DNA of 64,000 nucleotides, taken from Falsiroseomonas selenitidurans (GTDB lineage: Bacteria > Pseudomonadota > Alphaproteobacteria > Acetobacterales > Acetobacteraceae). The notes below the pieces were generated by a model. The model had not been told where the DNA came from. It saw only the letters and a program-made list of their open reading frames with translations, and ran no database searches. The position numbers and the translations under genes are program-made. The stretch's first letter is position 1. Each line of letters starts with the position of its first letter. Shown piece by piece: positions 8,479 through 16,497 of the stretch. Location: positions 1 to 64,000 of the forward strand of contig NZ_JAAVNE010000015.1 of assembly GCF_012103215.1 (NCBI RefSeq), read 5' to 3'.

Positions 8479-9598
8479 AGAAGGCCGCTTCCTCCGCCGC
8501 CAGGTGGCGGGCCCAGAGCGCGACGGTGGCCTCGGCCTTGCCGGTTTCCTGCCAGCGGCGGCCGAAGCCGGACATGCCGTGCGGCCGCCGCTTGCGGTCC
8601 AGCCGCAGCTCAACCATGCAGCGCAGCAGTTCCAGGATGGATTCGCCGGCGATCGGCGGCGTGCCGTCCACCCAGCCATGCGCCATGCCGGAGGTCGGGT
8701 CGATGAAGCCGGCGCGGGACGCCGCATCCGCCACGCGGCGTTCCACCTCCAGCGAATGCAGGGCCTCCGGCAGGTGCAGCGCGGCGGCGAGGCACGCCTC
8801 GATGGCGTAGCTGCCCCAGTTGGCGATGGTCGCGACCACCAGGATGTCGGTCTCCACGCAGGTGCCGATCAGCCTGCCGGTGGGCACCACGTCGCGCACC
8901 GCCTCCGGGATGCGGCCCATGCCGACCTCGTTGCCGCCATCGCCGATGCCGATGGTCAGCACGCCGCGGCGGCGCGCTTCGGCCACATACAACTCCACCT
9001 TGCCGACGACGTCGGTGACGTTCAGCCCCGGGCCGGTATGGGTGGTGCCGGCGGCATTGGGCGCCGGCTTCTCGATGCTCACCATCGCCTTGGCGCCGGT
9101 GGCGTCGAAGCAGCGCAGGGCTTCCGCCGCCGCGCGGGCGGGGTCGATCGGCAGCGGCAGGATGGCGGCCTTGAAGGGCGTGGTGACGGCCATGTCGAGC
9201 CCGATGACATCCAGCCCGGTGGCGCGCAGCAGCGCTTCCATCCGCGGGATGTTCGTCACCTCCGTCAGGATCACCGGCGTGGCGTCCAGCGCCACCGCCA
9301 GGCTGCGCGCCAGCAGCGCGGCACCGACCGGCCCATCCGCTTCCGAGATCATCGCCGGCGGGTCGAAGAAGCCGGCGCAGATCAGCACCACGTCGCGCGG
9401 CGCCACGCGCTGCACCAGCGCCTGCGCGGCGAGGAAGGACAGCGGCGCGCCCTGCAGCGCGCGCGCGGCCTCGTACAATTCCTTGGTGATGTTGCGCGTG
9501 GTGATGTCGGCGCCGCCGCCGGACATGAAGACCTGGGCGGAGACCAGCCGGTCGGCCGATTCCCCCACCACCTGGCACAGCTCGAAATCCGGTTCCAT
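8453..9598 (-). CDS. D-glutamate cyclase-like (DUF4392) protein
   Basis: A 381-residue protein with the DUF4392/D-glutamate cyclase C-terminal hallmark GIGDGGNEVGMG (about residues 216-228), followed by VATIANWGSYA. Characterised members convert D-glutamate to 5-oxo-D-proline. The N-terminal half carries NITKELYEAAR and ICAGFFDPPAMISEADGPVGA, also typical of the family. The precise substrate here is inferred only from family. It is transcribed towards the transporter/hydrolase operon and overlaps the hydrolase 3' end. The next minus-strand gene upstream starts a new group. Confidence 0.75.
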   Translation of the reverse strand: MEPDFELCQVVGESADRLVSAQVFMSGGGADITTRNITKELYEAARALQGAPLSFLAAQALVQRVAPRDVVLICAGFFDPPAMISEADGPVGAALLARSLAVALDATPVILTEVTNIPRMEALLRATGLDVIGLDMAVTTPFKAAILPLPIDPARAAAEALRCFDATGAKAMVSIEKPAPNAAGTTHTGPGLNVTDVVGKVELYVAEARRRGVLTIGIGDGGNEVGMGRIPEAVRDVVPTGRLIGTCVETDILVVATIANWGSYAIEACLAAALHLPEALHSLEVERRVADAASRAGFIDPTSGMAHGWVDGTPPIAGESILELLRCMVELRLDRKRRPHGMSGFGRRWQETGKAEATVALWARHLAAEEAAFFNPPSAGG

Positions 9599-9615
9599 GC
9601 GGGGCGCTCGCTTCT

Positions 9616-10602
9616 TCAGGGGGTCAGCACGATTCGTCCGGCCACGGCGCGGTCGCGCAGCAGGGCCAGCGCCTGGGAAACCTGCTCCAGCGGCATGACG
9701 GTGGCGGGGGCGGGCGTCACCAGGCCGCGCTCATACAGGGAGAAAATCTCGGCGAAGCAGGCGGCGACGTCCTGCGGCACGCGCTTGCGGTAGTCGCTGA
9801 TCTGCAGGCCGCTGACCTCGATGTTCTTCACCAGCAGGTAGTTCGCCTTCACCGAGGGGATGGCGCCGGCGGCGAAGCCCACCACCACCAGGCGGCCGCG
9901 CCAGGCCAGCGCGCGCAGCGCGGCCTCGAAATACACGTCGCCCAGCGGGTCGATGACGATGTCCGCCGCGCCGCCGCCCGTCGCATCCCGCACCTGCGCG
10001 CGCAGGCTTTCGCGGATGTCGGGGGCCGAGAGGTCGATGATCGCCTCCGCCCCGGCATCCAGCGCCAGCTGCGCCTTGGCGGGGGAGGAGACGCCGGCCA
10101 GCACGCGCCCGCCCAGCGCGCGGGCCAGCGCCACGGCGGCCAGCCCCACCGCGCCGGTGGCGCCCAGCACCAGCACCGTCTCGCCCGGTTGGAAGCGGGC
10201 GCGTTCGCGCAGCGCGAACCAGGCGGTGTCATAGGCCAGCGCCAAGGCGGCGGCCTCGGTGAAGGGCATGGCGTCCGGCAGGCGGTAGCATTGGTTGGCC
10301 GGCGCCGGCGTGTACTCCGCATAGCTGCCGATCTCCGCCATCGCCAGCACGCGGTCGCCCACCGCCCAGCCGGTGACGCCCTCGCCCAGCGCCGCGATGG
10401 TGCCAGCCGGCCCCTTGCCGGGGGTGAAGGGCAGCTTCGGCAGGAACTGGTAGCGCCCGGCGATGACGACGAGGTCGACATAGTTGACCGAGACCGCCTG
10501 CACGCGGACCAGCACCTCCCCCGGTCCGGGCTGCGGGCGGTCCAGCGCCGCCATCTGCACCGCCTCCGGCCCGCCGAAGGCCGAAACCCGCGCCGCCTTC
10601 AT
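9616..10602 (-). CDS. NADPH:quinone oxidoreductase-like MDR enzyme
   Basis: A 328-residue medium-chain dehydrogenase/reductase of the zinc-free quinone-oxidoreductase type. The N-terminal GroES-like part reads QAVSVNYVDLVVIAGRY and FTPGKGPAGTI. The NADP-binding motif is VLGATGAVGLAAVALA (about residue 145). The C-terminus has GRLVVVGFAAG. No structural-zinc cysteine cluster is visible. Its ATG overlaps the stop of the acyl-CoA ligase gene by 4 nt (ATGA), so the two are cotranscribed. It probably reduces an enone or quinone intermediate in the same pathway; this is inference. Confidence 0.85.
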   Translation of the reverse strand: MKAARVSAFGGPEAVQMAALDRPQPGPGEVLVRVQAVSVNYVDLVVIAGRYQFLPKLPFTPGKGPAGTIAALGEGVTGWAVGDRVLAMAEIGSYAEYTPAPANQCYRLPDAMPFTEAAALALAYDTAWFALRERARFQPGETVLVLGATGAVGLAAVALARALGGRVLAGVSSPAKAQLALDAGAEAIIDLSAPDIRESLRAQVRDATGGGAADIVIDPLGDVYFEAALRALAWRGRLVVVGFAAGAIPSVKANYLLVKNIEVSGLQISDYRKRVPQDVAACFAEIFSLYERGLVTPAPATVMPLEQVSQALALLRDRAVAGRIVLTP

Positions 10603-12248
10603 GGCGTGGCCGCCCAGCGGATGGGCGTGGGCACCAGCCGCCCGGCCTCCACCTCCGCCGCCACGGCGCGCTTCAGGATCTTGCCGCTGGCGGTCAGCGG
10701 AATCTCCGCCACGTCCAGCAGATACTCCGGCATGTCGTAGCGCGACAGGCCCGCGGCATCGAGATGCGCGAGCAGCGCCTGGCCCGCCACCTCCTGCCCC
10801 GGGCGGCGCTGGAACGCCAGGCACACCTTCTCCCCCAGTCGCGCATCCGGCACCGGCAGGGCGGCGGCGCGGGCGATGGCCGGGTGCTGCATGGCCAGCG
10901 TCTCGATCTTCGCGGGGAAGATGTTGTGGCCGCCGCGGATGATCACGTCCTTCTTGCGGCCGGTAATGCGGATGTAGCCCGCTTCGTCCATCCAGCCGAG
11001 GTCGCCGGTCAGGAACCAGCCATCCCGGTTGAAGCTGTCCTCCGTCGCCGCCTGGTCGTCGAAATAGCCCAGCATCAGGCTGGTGCCGCGCCCGGCAATC
11101 TGCCCGGTCTCGCCGGCCGGCAGCACCTGGTCGGGGTCGTCGCGGCTGACGATGCGGATCTCGTAGCCCGGGGCGGGGCGGCCGGAACTGCCGGTGATCA
11201 GCGCCGGGTCGTCGGCCGGCAGGGTGTAGTGGGTGGAGCACGCCTCCGTCATGCCGTAGCCGGATTGCGGCGTGACGCCATGCGCCAGCAGGTCGGCCAC
11301 CACCTGCGGCGGCGCCGCGGCGCCGGAGATGCGGAAGCCGCGCAGCGCGCCGATGCGCGTGGCGTTGCGGCGCTTCAACTCCGCCAGCAGGTCGATCGCA
11401 TGGGTCGGCACGCCGACGAGGAAGGTGGTGCCGGTATCCATCAGCCGGTCGAGCAGGGAGGCGCCGCGCGCCAGGTCCGGCAGCACCAGCGTGCAGCCCG
11501 CTTCCACCGCCATCACCATGCAGCCGAAGCCCAGATTGTGGCTCAGCGGGCTGAGCGTGGCGATCACGTCCGCAGCACCCAGCGACCAATCCGCCAGGAT
11601 GGCCCGCGCATTGGCCAGCACGGTGTTGTCGCTGTGCATCACGCCCTTCGGCGCGGCCGTGGTGCCGGAGGTGAAGGCCAGGTAACGCACGCCATCGGGC
11701 TCCGCCCGCGGCGGCGCCGCCGCTGCGGTGGCGAGTGCCGGTCCCGCCCAGGCATCCAGGCGGCCGGCCGGCAGCGGCGGCAGCGCGTGGATGCGGCGCA
11801 TCGCCGGCATCGCCGCGGCGCGGGCGAGGATGTCGTGCCGCGCGGCGTCGGCACCGTAGCCTTCCTCCGCCACCAGGGCCGCGGCGCGCATGCGGCCGAG
11901 CAGCTCCGCCACCTCGCCCACCGTGTGGTCGCGGTGCAGGGAGGGGCAGCACACCAGGCCATCGCGCGAACAGGCCAGCAGCGCGACCAGCGTCTCGATC
12001 CGGCTGGGCAGCCACACCGCCACGCGCTGGCCGGAGCGCAGCCCGGCGGCGCGCCAATCGGCGGCCAGCGCATCGGCGGCGGCGACCAGCGCGGCCCAGC
12101 CGATGGCGCGCTGGCGGTCGCGCATGGCGATGGCATCCGGCGTGCGCGCGGCCCAGGACGCCGCCAGCGCATAGAGGGTTTCATCACGCCAGAAGCCGGA
12201 ATTGTATCCCAGCCGCAGGCGGTCCGGCGTCAGCGTGGTGAGCATCAT
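10599..12248 (-). CDS. AMP-dependent acyl-CoA synthetase/ligase
   Basis: A 549-residue ANL-superfamily enzyme. The AMP-binding P-loop is AFTSGTTAAPKGVMHS (about residues 186-201), the A5 region is QSGYGMTEAC, the hinge is WFLTGDLGWMD, and the C-terminal catalytic lysine is in LTASGKILKR. The N-terminus, with GFWRDETLYALAASWAA, resembles the cyclohexanecarboxylate-/medium-chain-acid-CoA-ligase branch. It activates a carboxylic acid to an acyl-CoA in the cytoplasm. A second ATG one codon downstream is equally possible. It is divergent from the GntR gene, and both probably respond to the same regulator. Confidence 0.85.
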   Translation of the reverse strand: MMLTTLTPDRLRLGYNSGFWRDETLYALAASWAARTPDAIAMRDRQRAIGWAALVAAADALAADWRAAGLRSGQRVAVWLPSRIETLVALLACSRDGLVCCPSLHRDHTVGEVAELLGRMRAAALVAEEGYGADAARHDILARAAAMPAMRRIHALPPLPAGRLDAWAGPALATAAAAPPRAEPDGVRYLAFTSGTTAAPKGVMHSDNTVLANARAILADWSLGAADVIATLSPLSHNLGFGCMVMAVEAGCTLVLPDLARGASLLDRLMDTGTTFLVGVPTHAIDLLAELKRRNATRIGALRGFRISGAAAPPQVVADLLAHGVTPQSGYGMTEACSTHYTLPADDPALITGSSGRPAPGYEIRIVSRDDPDQVLPAGETGQIAGRGTSLMLGYFDDQAATEDSFNRDGWFLTGDLGWMDEAGYIRITGRKKDVIIRGGHNIFPAKIETLAMQHPAIARAAALPVPDARLGEKVCLAFQRRPGQEVAGQALLAHLDAAGLSRYDMPEYLLDVAEIPLTASGKILKRAVAAEVEAGRLVPTPIRWAATP

Positions 12249-12333
12249 CAGGGTGGGGGTACCTGCGGAGCAAATCCTGGATGGCGGGATTTAACACGGC
12301 ACGCAACGCGGTGGCGAGCCGGGCCGGCAACAA

Positions 12334-12345
12334 ACATCCTGACAT
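12334..12345. promoter_or_regulatory. Putative GntR operator in the divergent intergenic region
   Basis: ACATCCTGACAT contains TCCTGACA, the reverse complement of the TGTCAGGA found in front of the TPP-enzyme gene. It lies in the 189-nt region between the acyl-CoA ligase and the GntR gene, where an autoregulating repressor would bind. Confidence 0.4.
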
Positions 12346-12437
12346 TTCGCCCGTCGTTGCGCTCCGCTGTCAACCGTCTTCCCCGGGCGCGTCGCGGCGG
12401 CTAGATTGCAGCCTGCCGCAGCAGGAGCCGCAAGCAC

Positions 12438-13298
12438 GTGACAGCATCGGCCCGCAGGGCCACGCGGCCCCAGACGGCCCAGCCGGCGCCCATCACCCCG
12501 GCCAGTCCAGGCGGCACCCGTGGCACGGCGCGCGCCTTCGTGCTGCGCCGGGTGGCGCCGCTGGATCCGAACCATGCGCTGCCGCTGTACATGCAACTGG
12601 CGGAACGCTTCGTCGCCCTGATCGGCCAGGGGCAGGATGCGCTGGTGGGCCAGTCGCTGCCCACGGAAAGCGAATGCATGGCGCATTTCGGCATCAGCCG
12701 GCCGACGGTGCGCCAGGCCATGGCGCAGCTCGCCAGCCAGGGCCTGATCACCCGCGGCCGCGGCCGCGGCACCTTCGTCGCGCCGCGCCGGCTGGACCAC
12801 GACCTGTCCCTGGCCTTCGAGGATGAGGCGCGCAACGCCCGCAAGCGCGTCTCCTTCCAGCTTCTGGACCGCCGGAGCCTGGCAGCGCCGCCCGCCGTGC
12901 TGGCGGCGCTTTCCCTGCCCCCGGGGACGGAGGTGGAGGTGGTGGAGCGCCTGCGCCTGCTGGATGGGGAGGTGTTCGGCCATGAGCTGCGCTACCTGCC
13001 GCCGTCGCTGGCGGAACGGGTGACGTCCCGCATGCTGGAACGCCAGCCGGTCAACACGCTGCTGCGCCAGGCGCTGGGCGAGGCACCGAAGCGCATGCGG
13101 CTGATCGTGCGCAGCGTCCCGGCGGAGGCGCGCATCGCCCGGCTGCTGGGCGTCAAGCGCGGCACGCCACTGCTGGAAAGCGAACATGTCTACCGCCTGG
13201 CCTCCGGCGCGCCGGTGCTGTGCGGCTTCGTGCGCTTCCATGGCGACCGCTTCCAGTTCACCGCCGAATCGGAGATCCGGTCCGACCCCCAGGTGTAG
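12438..13298 (+). CDS. GntR-family (HutC/UTRA-type) transcriptional regulator
   Basis: A 286-residue regulator. It has a GntR winged helix at about residues 45-115 (LPLYMQLAERFVALI, LPTESECMAHFGISRPTVRQAM, RGRGTFVAPR). A UTRA ligand-binding domain follows to the C-terminus, with LPPGTEVEVVERLRLLDGEV and PLLESEHVYRLASG. The start is a GTG. The N-terminal 40 residues are low complexity and may be partly upstream of the true start. It lies between the divergent ligase/reductase genes and the TPP/Mo-hydroxylase operon. It very likely controls both in response to a small carboxylate or a sugar-like effector. Confidence 0.88.
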   Translation: MTASARRATRPQTAQPAPITPASPGGTRGTARAFVLRRVAPLDPNHALPLYMQLAERFVALIGQGQDALVGQSLPTESECMAHFGISRPTVRQAMAQLASQGLITRGRGRGTFVAPRRLDHDLSLAFEDEARNARKRVSFQLLDRRSLAAPPAVLAALSLPPGTEVEVVERLRLLDGEVFGHELRYLPPSLAERVTSRMLERQPVNTLLRQALGEAPKRMRLIVRSVPAEARIARLLGVKRGTPLLESEHVYRLASGAPVLCGFVRFHGDRFQFTAESEIRSDPQV

Positions 13299-13300
13299 GC

Positions 13301-13344
13301 TTGACGGCGGCGCCCCGCCCGGACCTATTGTCAGGACATTGACA
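13301..13344 (+). promoter_or_regulatory. Promoter and overlapping operator for the TPP/Mo-hydroxylase operon
   Basis: TTGACG at 13301-13306 and TATTGT at 13326-13331 form a plausible sigma70 promoter with a 19-nt spacer. Overlapping the -10 is the inverted repeat TGTCA-N6-TGACA (13329-13344), which contains TGTCAGGA. The same octamer occurs in inverse orientation between the GntR gene and its divergent neighbour. The geometry suits repression by the adjacent GntR protein. Confidence 0.45.
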
Positions 13345-13364
13345 GAACGGTCACAGGATCGGGC

Positions 13365-15182
13365 ATGCCGCCGGACAGCAGGACACCCTCCGCCCTGCCC
13401 AATGATGGGGCGGAGGCGCTCGACCGGCCTCTGCCCATGGCGCAGCCGGCCAGCGCCTGGGGCAGCGATGCGGTGGCGGACATGCTGCGGGCGCTGGGCG
13501 TGCCCTGGGTGCCGCTGAACCCCGGCGCCTCCTTCCGCGGCCTGCATGACAGCCTGGTTAATCACCTGGGCAACCGCGACCCGCAGATGCTGCTGTGCCT
13601 GCATGAGGAACATGCGGTCTCCATCGCGCATGGCTGGGCGAAGGTGACGGGCCGGCCGCTGGCCGTGGTGCTGCACAGCAATGTCGGGCTGATGCATGGC
13701 AGCATGGCGATCTTCAACGCCTGGTGCGACCGCGTGCCGATGCTGGTGCTGGGTGCCACCGGCCCGGTGGATGCGGCGCAGCGCCGGCCGTGGATCGACT
13801 GGATCCACACCGCGCAGGACCAGGGCGCGCTGGTGCGCCATTTCTGCAAATGGGATGACCAGCCGGCCTCCGTCCCCGCCGCCGTCGAATCCCTGCTGCG
13901 CGCCAACCAGATCGCCACCACGGCGCCGCAGGGGCCGGTCTACATCAACCTCGACGTGTCGCTGCAGGAACGGCCGGAGGCGGCGCCGCTGGCGGTGCCG
14001 CCGGTGGCGCGCTACCGCGCCCCGCCCGCCCCCGTGCCGGCGCCCGCCCTGGTGGCGGAAGCCGCCGCCCTGCTGCGCGGCGCGCAGCGCCCCGTGGTGA
14101 TGATGGGCCGGCTGTCGCGCGACAAGGCGGATTGGGACCGCCGCGTGGCGCTGGTGGAGAAGCTCGGCGCCACGGTGCTGACCGACCTGAAGGCCGGCAG
14201 CGCCTTCCCCACCGCGCACCCGTTGCACGGCCCGCCGCCCAGCGGCTTCGTGACGCCGGAGATGATCCAGGTGCTGCGCGGCGCCGACGTGATCCTGGCG
14301 CTGGACTGCGTCGACCTGGCCGGCGTGCTGAAGCTGGTCTGGGCGGGGGAGGATCCGCCGGCGCGCATCATCCGCGCCTCGCTGGACCAGCTGGTGCACA
14401 ATGGCTGGTCCATGGATCACCAGGGCCTGCCGCCGGCCGATATCTACCTGCTGTGCGCGCCGGATGCGGCGGTCGCCGCGCTGCTGGCGGAACTGGCGGA
14501 CCTGCCGGCAAGGCCGCTGCCGCCGGCGGTGCCGCGCGCGGCGCTGGGGCCGACGCCGGATGGCGAGATCGGGCTGCCGGAACTGGCCGCCGCACTGCAG
14601 GGCGCCATCGGCGATGCGCCGGCGACGCTGGTGCGCGTCACCATCTCCTGGTCCGGGCCGCTGTGGGATTTCGCCGGGCCGATGGATTTCCTCGGCGGCG
14701 ATGGCGGCGCGGGGTTGGGCTCCGGCCCCGGGCTGGCGGTGGGCGCGGCGCTGGCGCTGCGCGGCAGCGGGCGCATCCCCGTGGCCGTGCTGGGCGACGG
14801 CGACTTCATGATGGGCGTGACGGCGCTGTGGACCGCGGCGCGCTACCGCATCCCCGGCCTGATCGTGGTGGCCAACAACCGCTCCAACTTCAACGACGAG
14901 CTGCATCAGGAACGCGTCGCGCGCACCCGCGGCCGGCCGGTGGAAAACCGCAGCATCGGCCAGGCCATTGCCGGCCCGGACCTCGATATCGCCGGGCTGG
15001 CGCGGGCGCAGGGGGCGGTGGGCCTCGGCCCGGTGAGCGACCCGGCGGCGCTGCCGGCCCTGTTCGCGGAGGCGCTGCGCCAGGTGGCGGCGGGGCATTT
15101 CGTGGTGGCGGATGTGCGCATCCGCCCCGGCTACGAGGTCGGCAGCGCCGCCGGCATGATGCAGCGCGGGGCCAAGGCATGA
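13365..15182 (+). CDS. Thiamine-pyrophosphate-dependent acetolactate-synthase-like enzyme
   Basis: A 605-residue TPP enzyme with the three-domain POX/ALS architecture. The N-terminal catalytic-glutamate region is LHEEHAVSIAHG (Glu81), and the central domain is around residues 225-360. The C-terminal TPP/Mg motif GDGDFMMG (from residue 477) ends with NN at 504-505. It could be a 2-oxoacid decarboxylase or a carboligase; the usual ALS FAD and regulatory features are not evident. It is first in an operon with a molybdenum hydroxylase, and its stop overlaps the coxM-like ATG by 4 nt. The substrate is unknown. Confidence 0.8.
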   Translation: MPPDSRTPSALPNDGAEALDRPLPMAQPASAWGSDAVADMLRALGVPWVPLNPGASFRGLHDSLVNHLGNRDPQMLLCLHEEHAVSIAHGWAKVTGRPLAVVLHSNVGLMHGSMAIFNAWCDRVPMLVLGATGPVDAAQRRPWIDWIHTAQDQGALVRHFCKWDDQPASVPAAVESLLRANQIATTAPQGPVYINLDVSLQERPEAAPLAVPPVARYRAPPAPVPAPALVAEAAALLRGAQRPVVMMGRLSRDKADWDRRVALVEKLGATVLTDLKAGSAFPTAHPLHGPPPSGFVTPEMIQVLRGADVILALDCVDLAGVLKLVWAGEDPPARIIRASLDQLVHNGWSMDHQGLPPADIYLLCAPDAAVAALLAELADLPARPLPPAVPRAALGPTPDGEIGLPELAAALQGAIGDAPATLVRVTISWSGPLWDFAGPMDFLGGDGGAGLGSGPGLAVGAALALRGSGRIPVAVLGDGDFMMGVTALWTAARYRIPGLIVVANNRSNFNDELHQERVARTRGRPVENRSIGQAIAGPDLDIAGLARAQGAVGLGPVSDPAALPALFAEALRQVAAGHFVVADVRIRPGYEVGSAAGMMQRGAKA

Positions 15183-16027
15183 AGCCCGCGCCCTTCCACT
15201 GGCACGCGCCGACCACGCTGGCCGAAGCCGCGGCGCTGCTGGCGGAATACGCGCCGCAGGATGGCCGCGTGCTGGCCGGCGGGCAGAGCCTGCTGCCGGC
15301 CATGGCGCTACGCATCGCCCGCCCGCCGCATCTGGTGGACATCAACCGCGTCGCCGGTCTCGACCTGCTGGAGGTCGTGGACGGCGTGCTGCGCATCGGC
15401 GCGGTGGTGCGCCACGCCGCCTTCCTGCGCGAGGCGGCGCCCGGCCCCCTGGGCGCGCTGCTGGCGGCGGTGGCGCGGCACATCGCGCATTGGCCGATCC
15501 GCCAGCGCGGCACCTTCTGCGGCAGCCTGTGCCACGCCGACCCGGCCGCCGAATGGCCGCTGGTGGCGGCGGTGCTGGACGCAGTGATGGTGGCGCATTC
15601 GCTGCGCGGCGACCGCCGCATCGCCGCCGCGGCCTTCCAGCGCGGCCTGCTGGACACGGCGCTGGAACCGGACGAGTTGTTGCGCGCGGTGGAGTTGCCG
15701 CTGCTGGCGGCGGATGCGCGCTTCGGCTTCGAGGAGGTCAGCCGCCGCGCCGGCGACTTCGCGCAGGCCATGGCGCTGGCCGTGCTGCGCCGCGGCCCCG
15801 ATGGCCGGGTGACGGAGGCTCGGCTCGGCCTGGGCGGCGTGGAGCCGGCACCGCGGCGTTTCCCGCAGGCGGAAGCGATGCTGCGCGGCGCCATCCCCGA
15901 TGCGGCGCTGATCGATGCGGCAGCGCATTCGGTGGCGCAGGCGGCGCAGCCGATGGAGGATGAAGGCTACCGCCGCGCCCTGACGCGCACGGTGGTGCAG
16001 CGCGCGCTGCTGCAGGCCTGCGCATGA
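15179..16027 (+). CDS. Molybdenum hydroxylase FAD-binding (medium, CoxM-type) subunit
   Basis: A 282-residue FAD-binding subunit of the xanthine oxidase/CO dehydrogenase superfamily. The first FAD loop is AGGQSLLPAM (about residues 34-43). The second motif is GTFCGSLCHADPAAEWP, equivalent to the TIGGNIAHADPAAD motif of CoxM. It shuttles electrons from the iron-sulfur subunit to the acceptor. The length is standard. The ATG overlaps the TPP-enzyme stop and its stop overlaps the next gene, so the subunits are coupled. Confidence 0.88.
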   Translation: MKPAPFHWHAPTTLAEAAALLAEYAPQDGRVLAGGQSLLPAMALRIARPPHLVDINRVAGLDLLEVVDGVLRIGAVVRHAAFLREAAPGPLGALLAAVARHIAHWPIRQRGTFCGSLCHADPAAEWPLVAAVLDAVMVAHSLRGDRRIAAAAFQRGLLDTALEPDELLRAVELPLLAADARFGFEEVSRRAGDFAQAMALAVLRRGPDGRVTEARLGLGGVEPAPRRFPQAEAMLRGAIPDAALIDAAAHSVAQAAQPMEDEGYRRALTRTVVQRALLQACA

Positions 16028-16497
16028 GCGAGCACGCCGTCACGCTGCGGGTGAATGGCATCGCGCACCGCCTCCAGCTGCCGGCGCGGCGCAGCCTGGC
16101 GGATGCGCTGCGCGATGGCTGTGGCCTGACCGGCACGCATCTGGGCTGCGAGCACGGCGTCTGCGGCGCCTGCACCGTGCTGCTGGACGGCGTGCCGGTG
16201 CGGGCCTGCCTGATGCTGGCGGTGCAGGCGGAGGGGGCGGAGATCCGCACCGTGGAAGGCCTGGCCCAGGGCGCCACGCTGCACCCGCTGCAGCAGGCCT
16301 TCATCGACCACCACGCGCTGCAATGCGGCTTCTGCACGCCGGGCTTCCTGATGCTGGCCGTCGCGATGCTGGAGGAAGACCCGGACATGCCGGAGGCCGA
16401 GATGGTGCACCGGCTGTCCTCCAACCTGTGCCGCTGCACCGGCTATGCCAACATCCTGAAGGCGGTGCAGGCCGCCGCCGCGGCGATGGCCCGATGA
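16024..16497 (+). CDS. Molybdenum hydroxylase 2Fe-2S (small, CoxS-type) subunit
   Basis: A 157-residue protein with both canonical clusters: the plant-ferredoxin cluster at Cys42, Cys47, Cys50 and Cys62 (CEHGVCGACTV) and the alpha-helical cluster at Cys101, Cys104, Cys136 and Cys138 (CGFC, CRCTGY). All eight ligands are present. It transfers electrons from the molybdenum centre to FAD. It overlaps the genes on both sides by 4 nt. Confidence 0.93.
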   Translation: MSEHAVTLRVNGIAHRLQLPARRSLADALRDGCGLTGTHLGCEHGVCGACTVLLDGVPVRACLMLAVQAEGAEIRTVEGLAQGATLHPLQQAFIDHHALQCGFCTPGFLMLAVAMLEEDPDMPEAEMVHRLSSNLCRCTGYANILKAVQAAAAAMAR

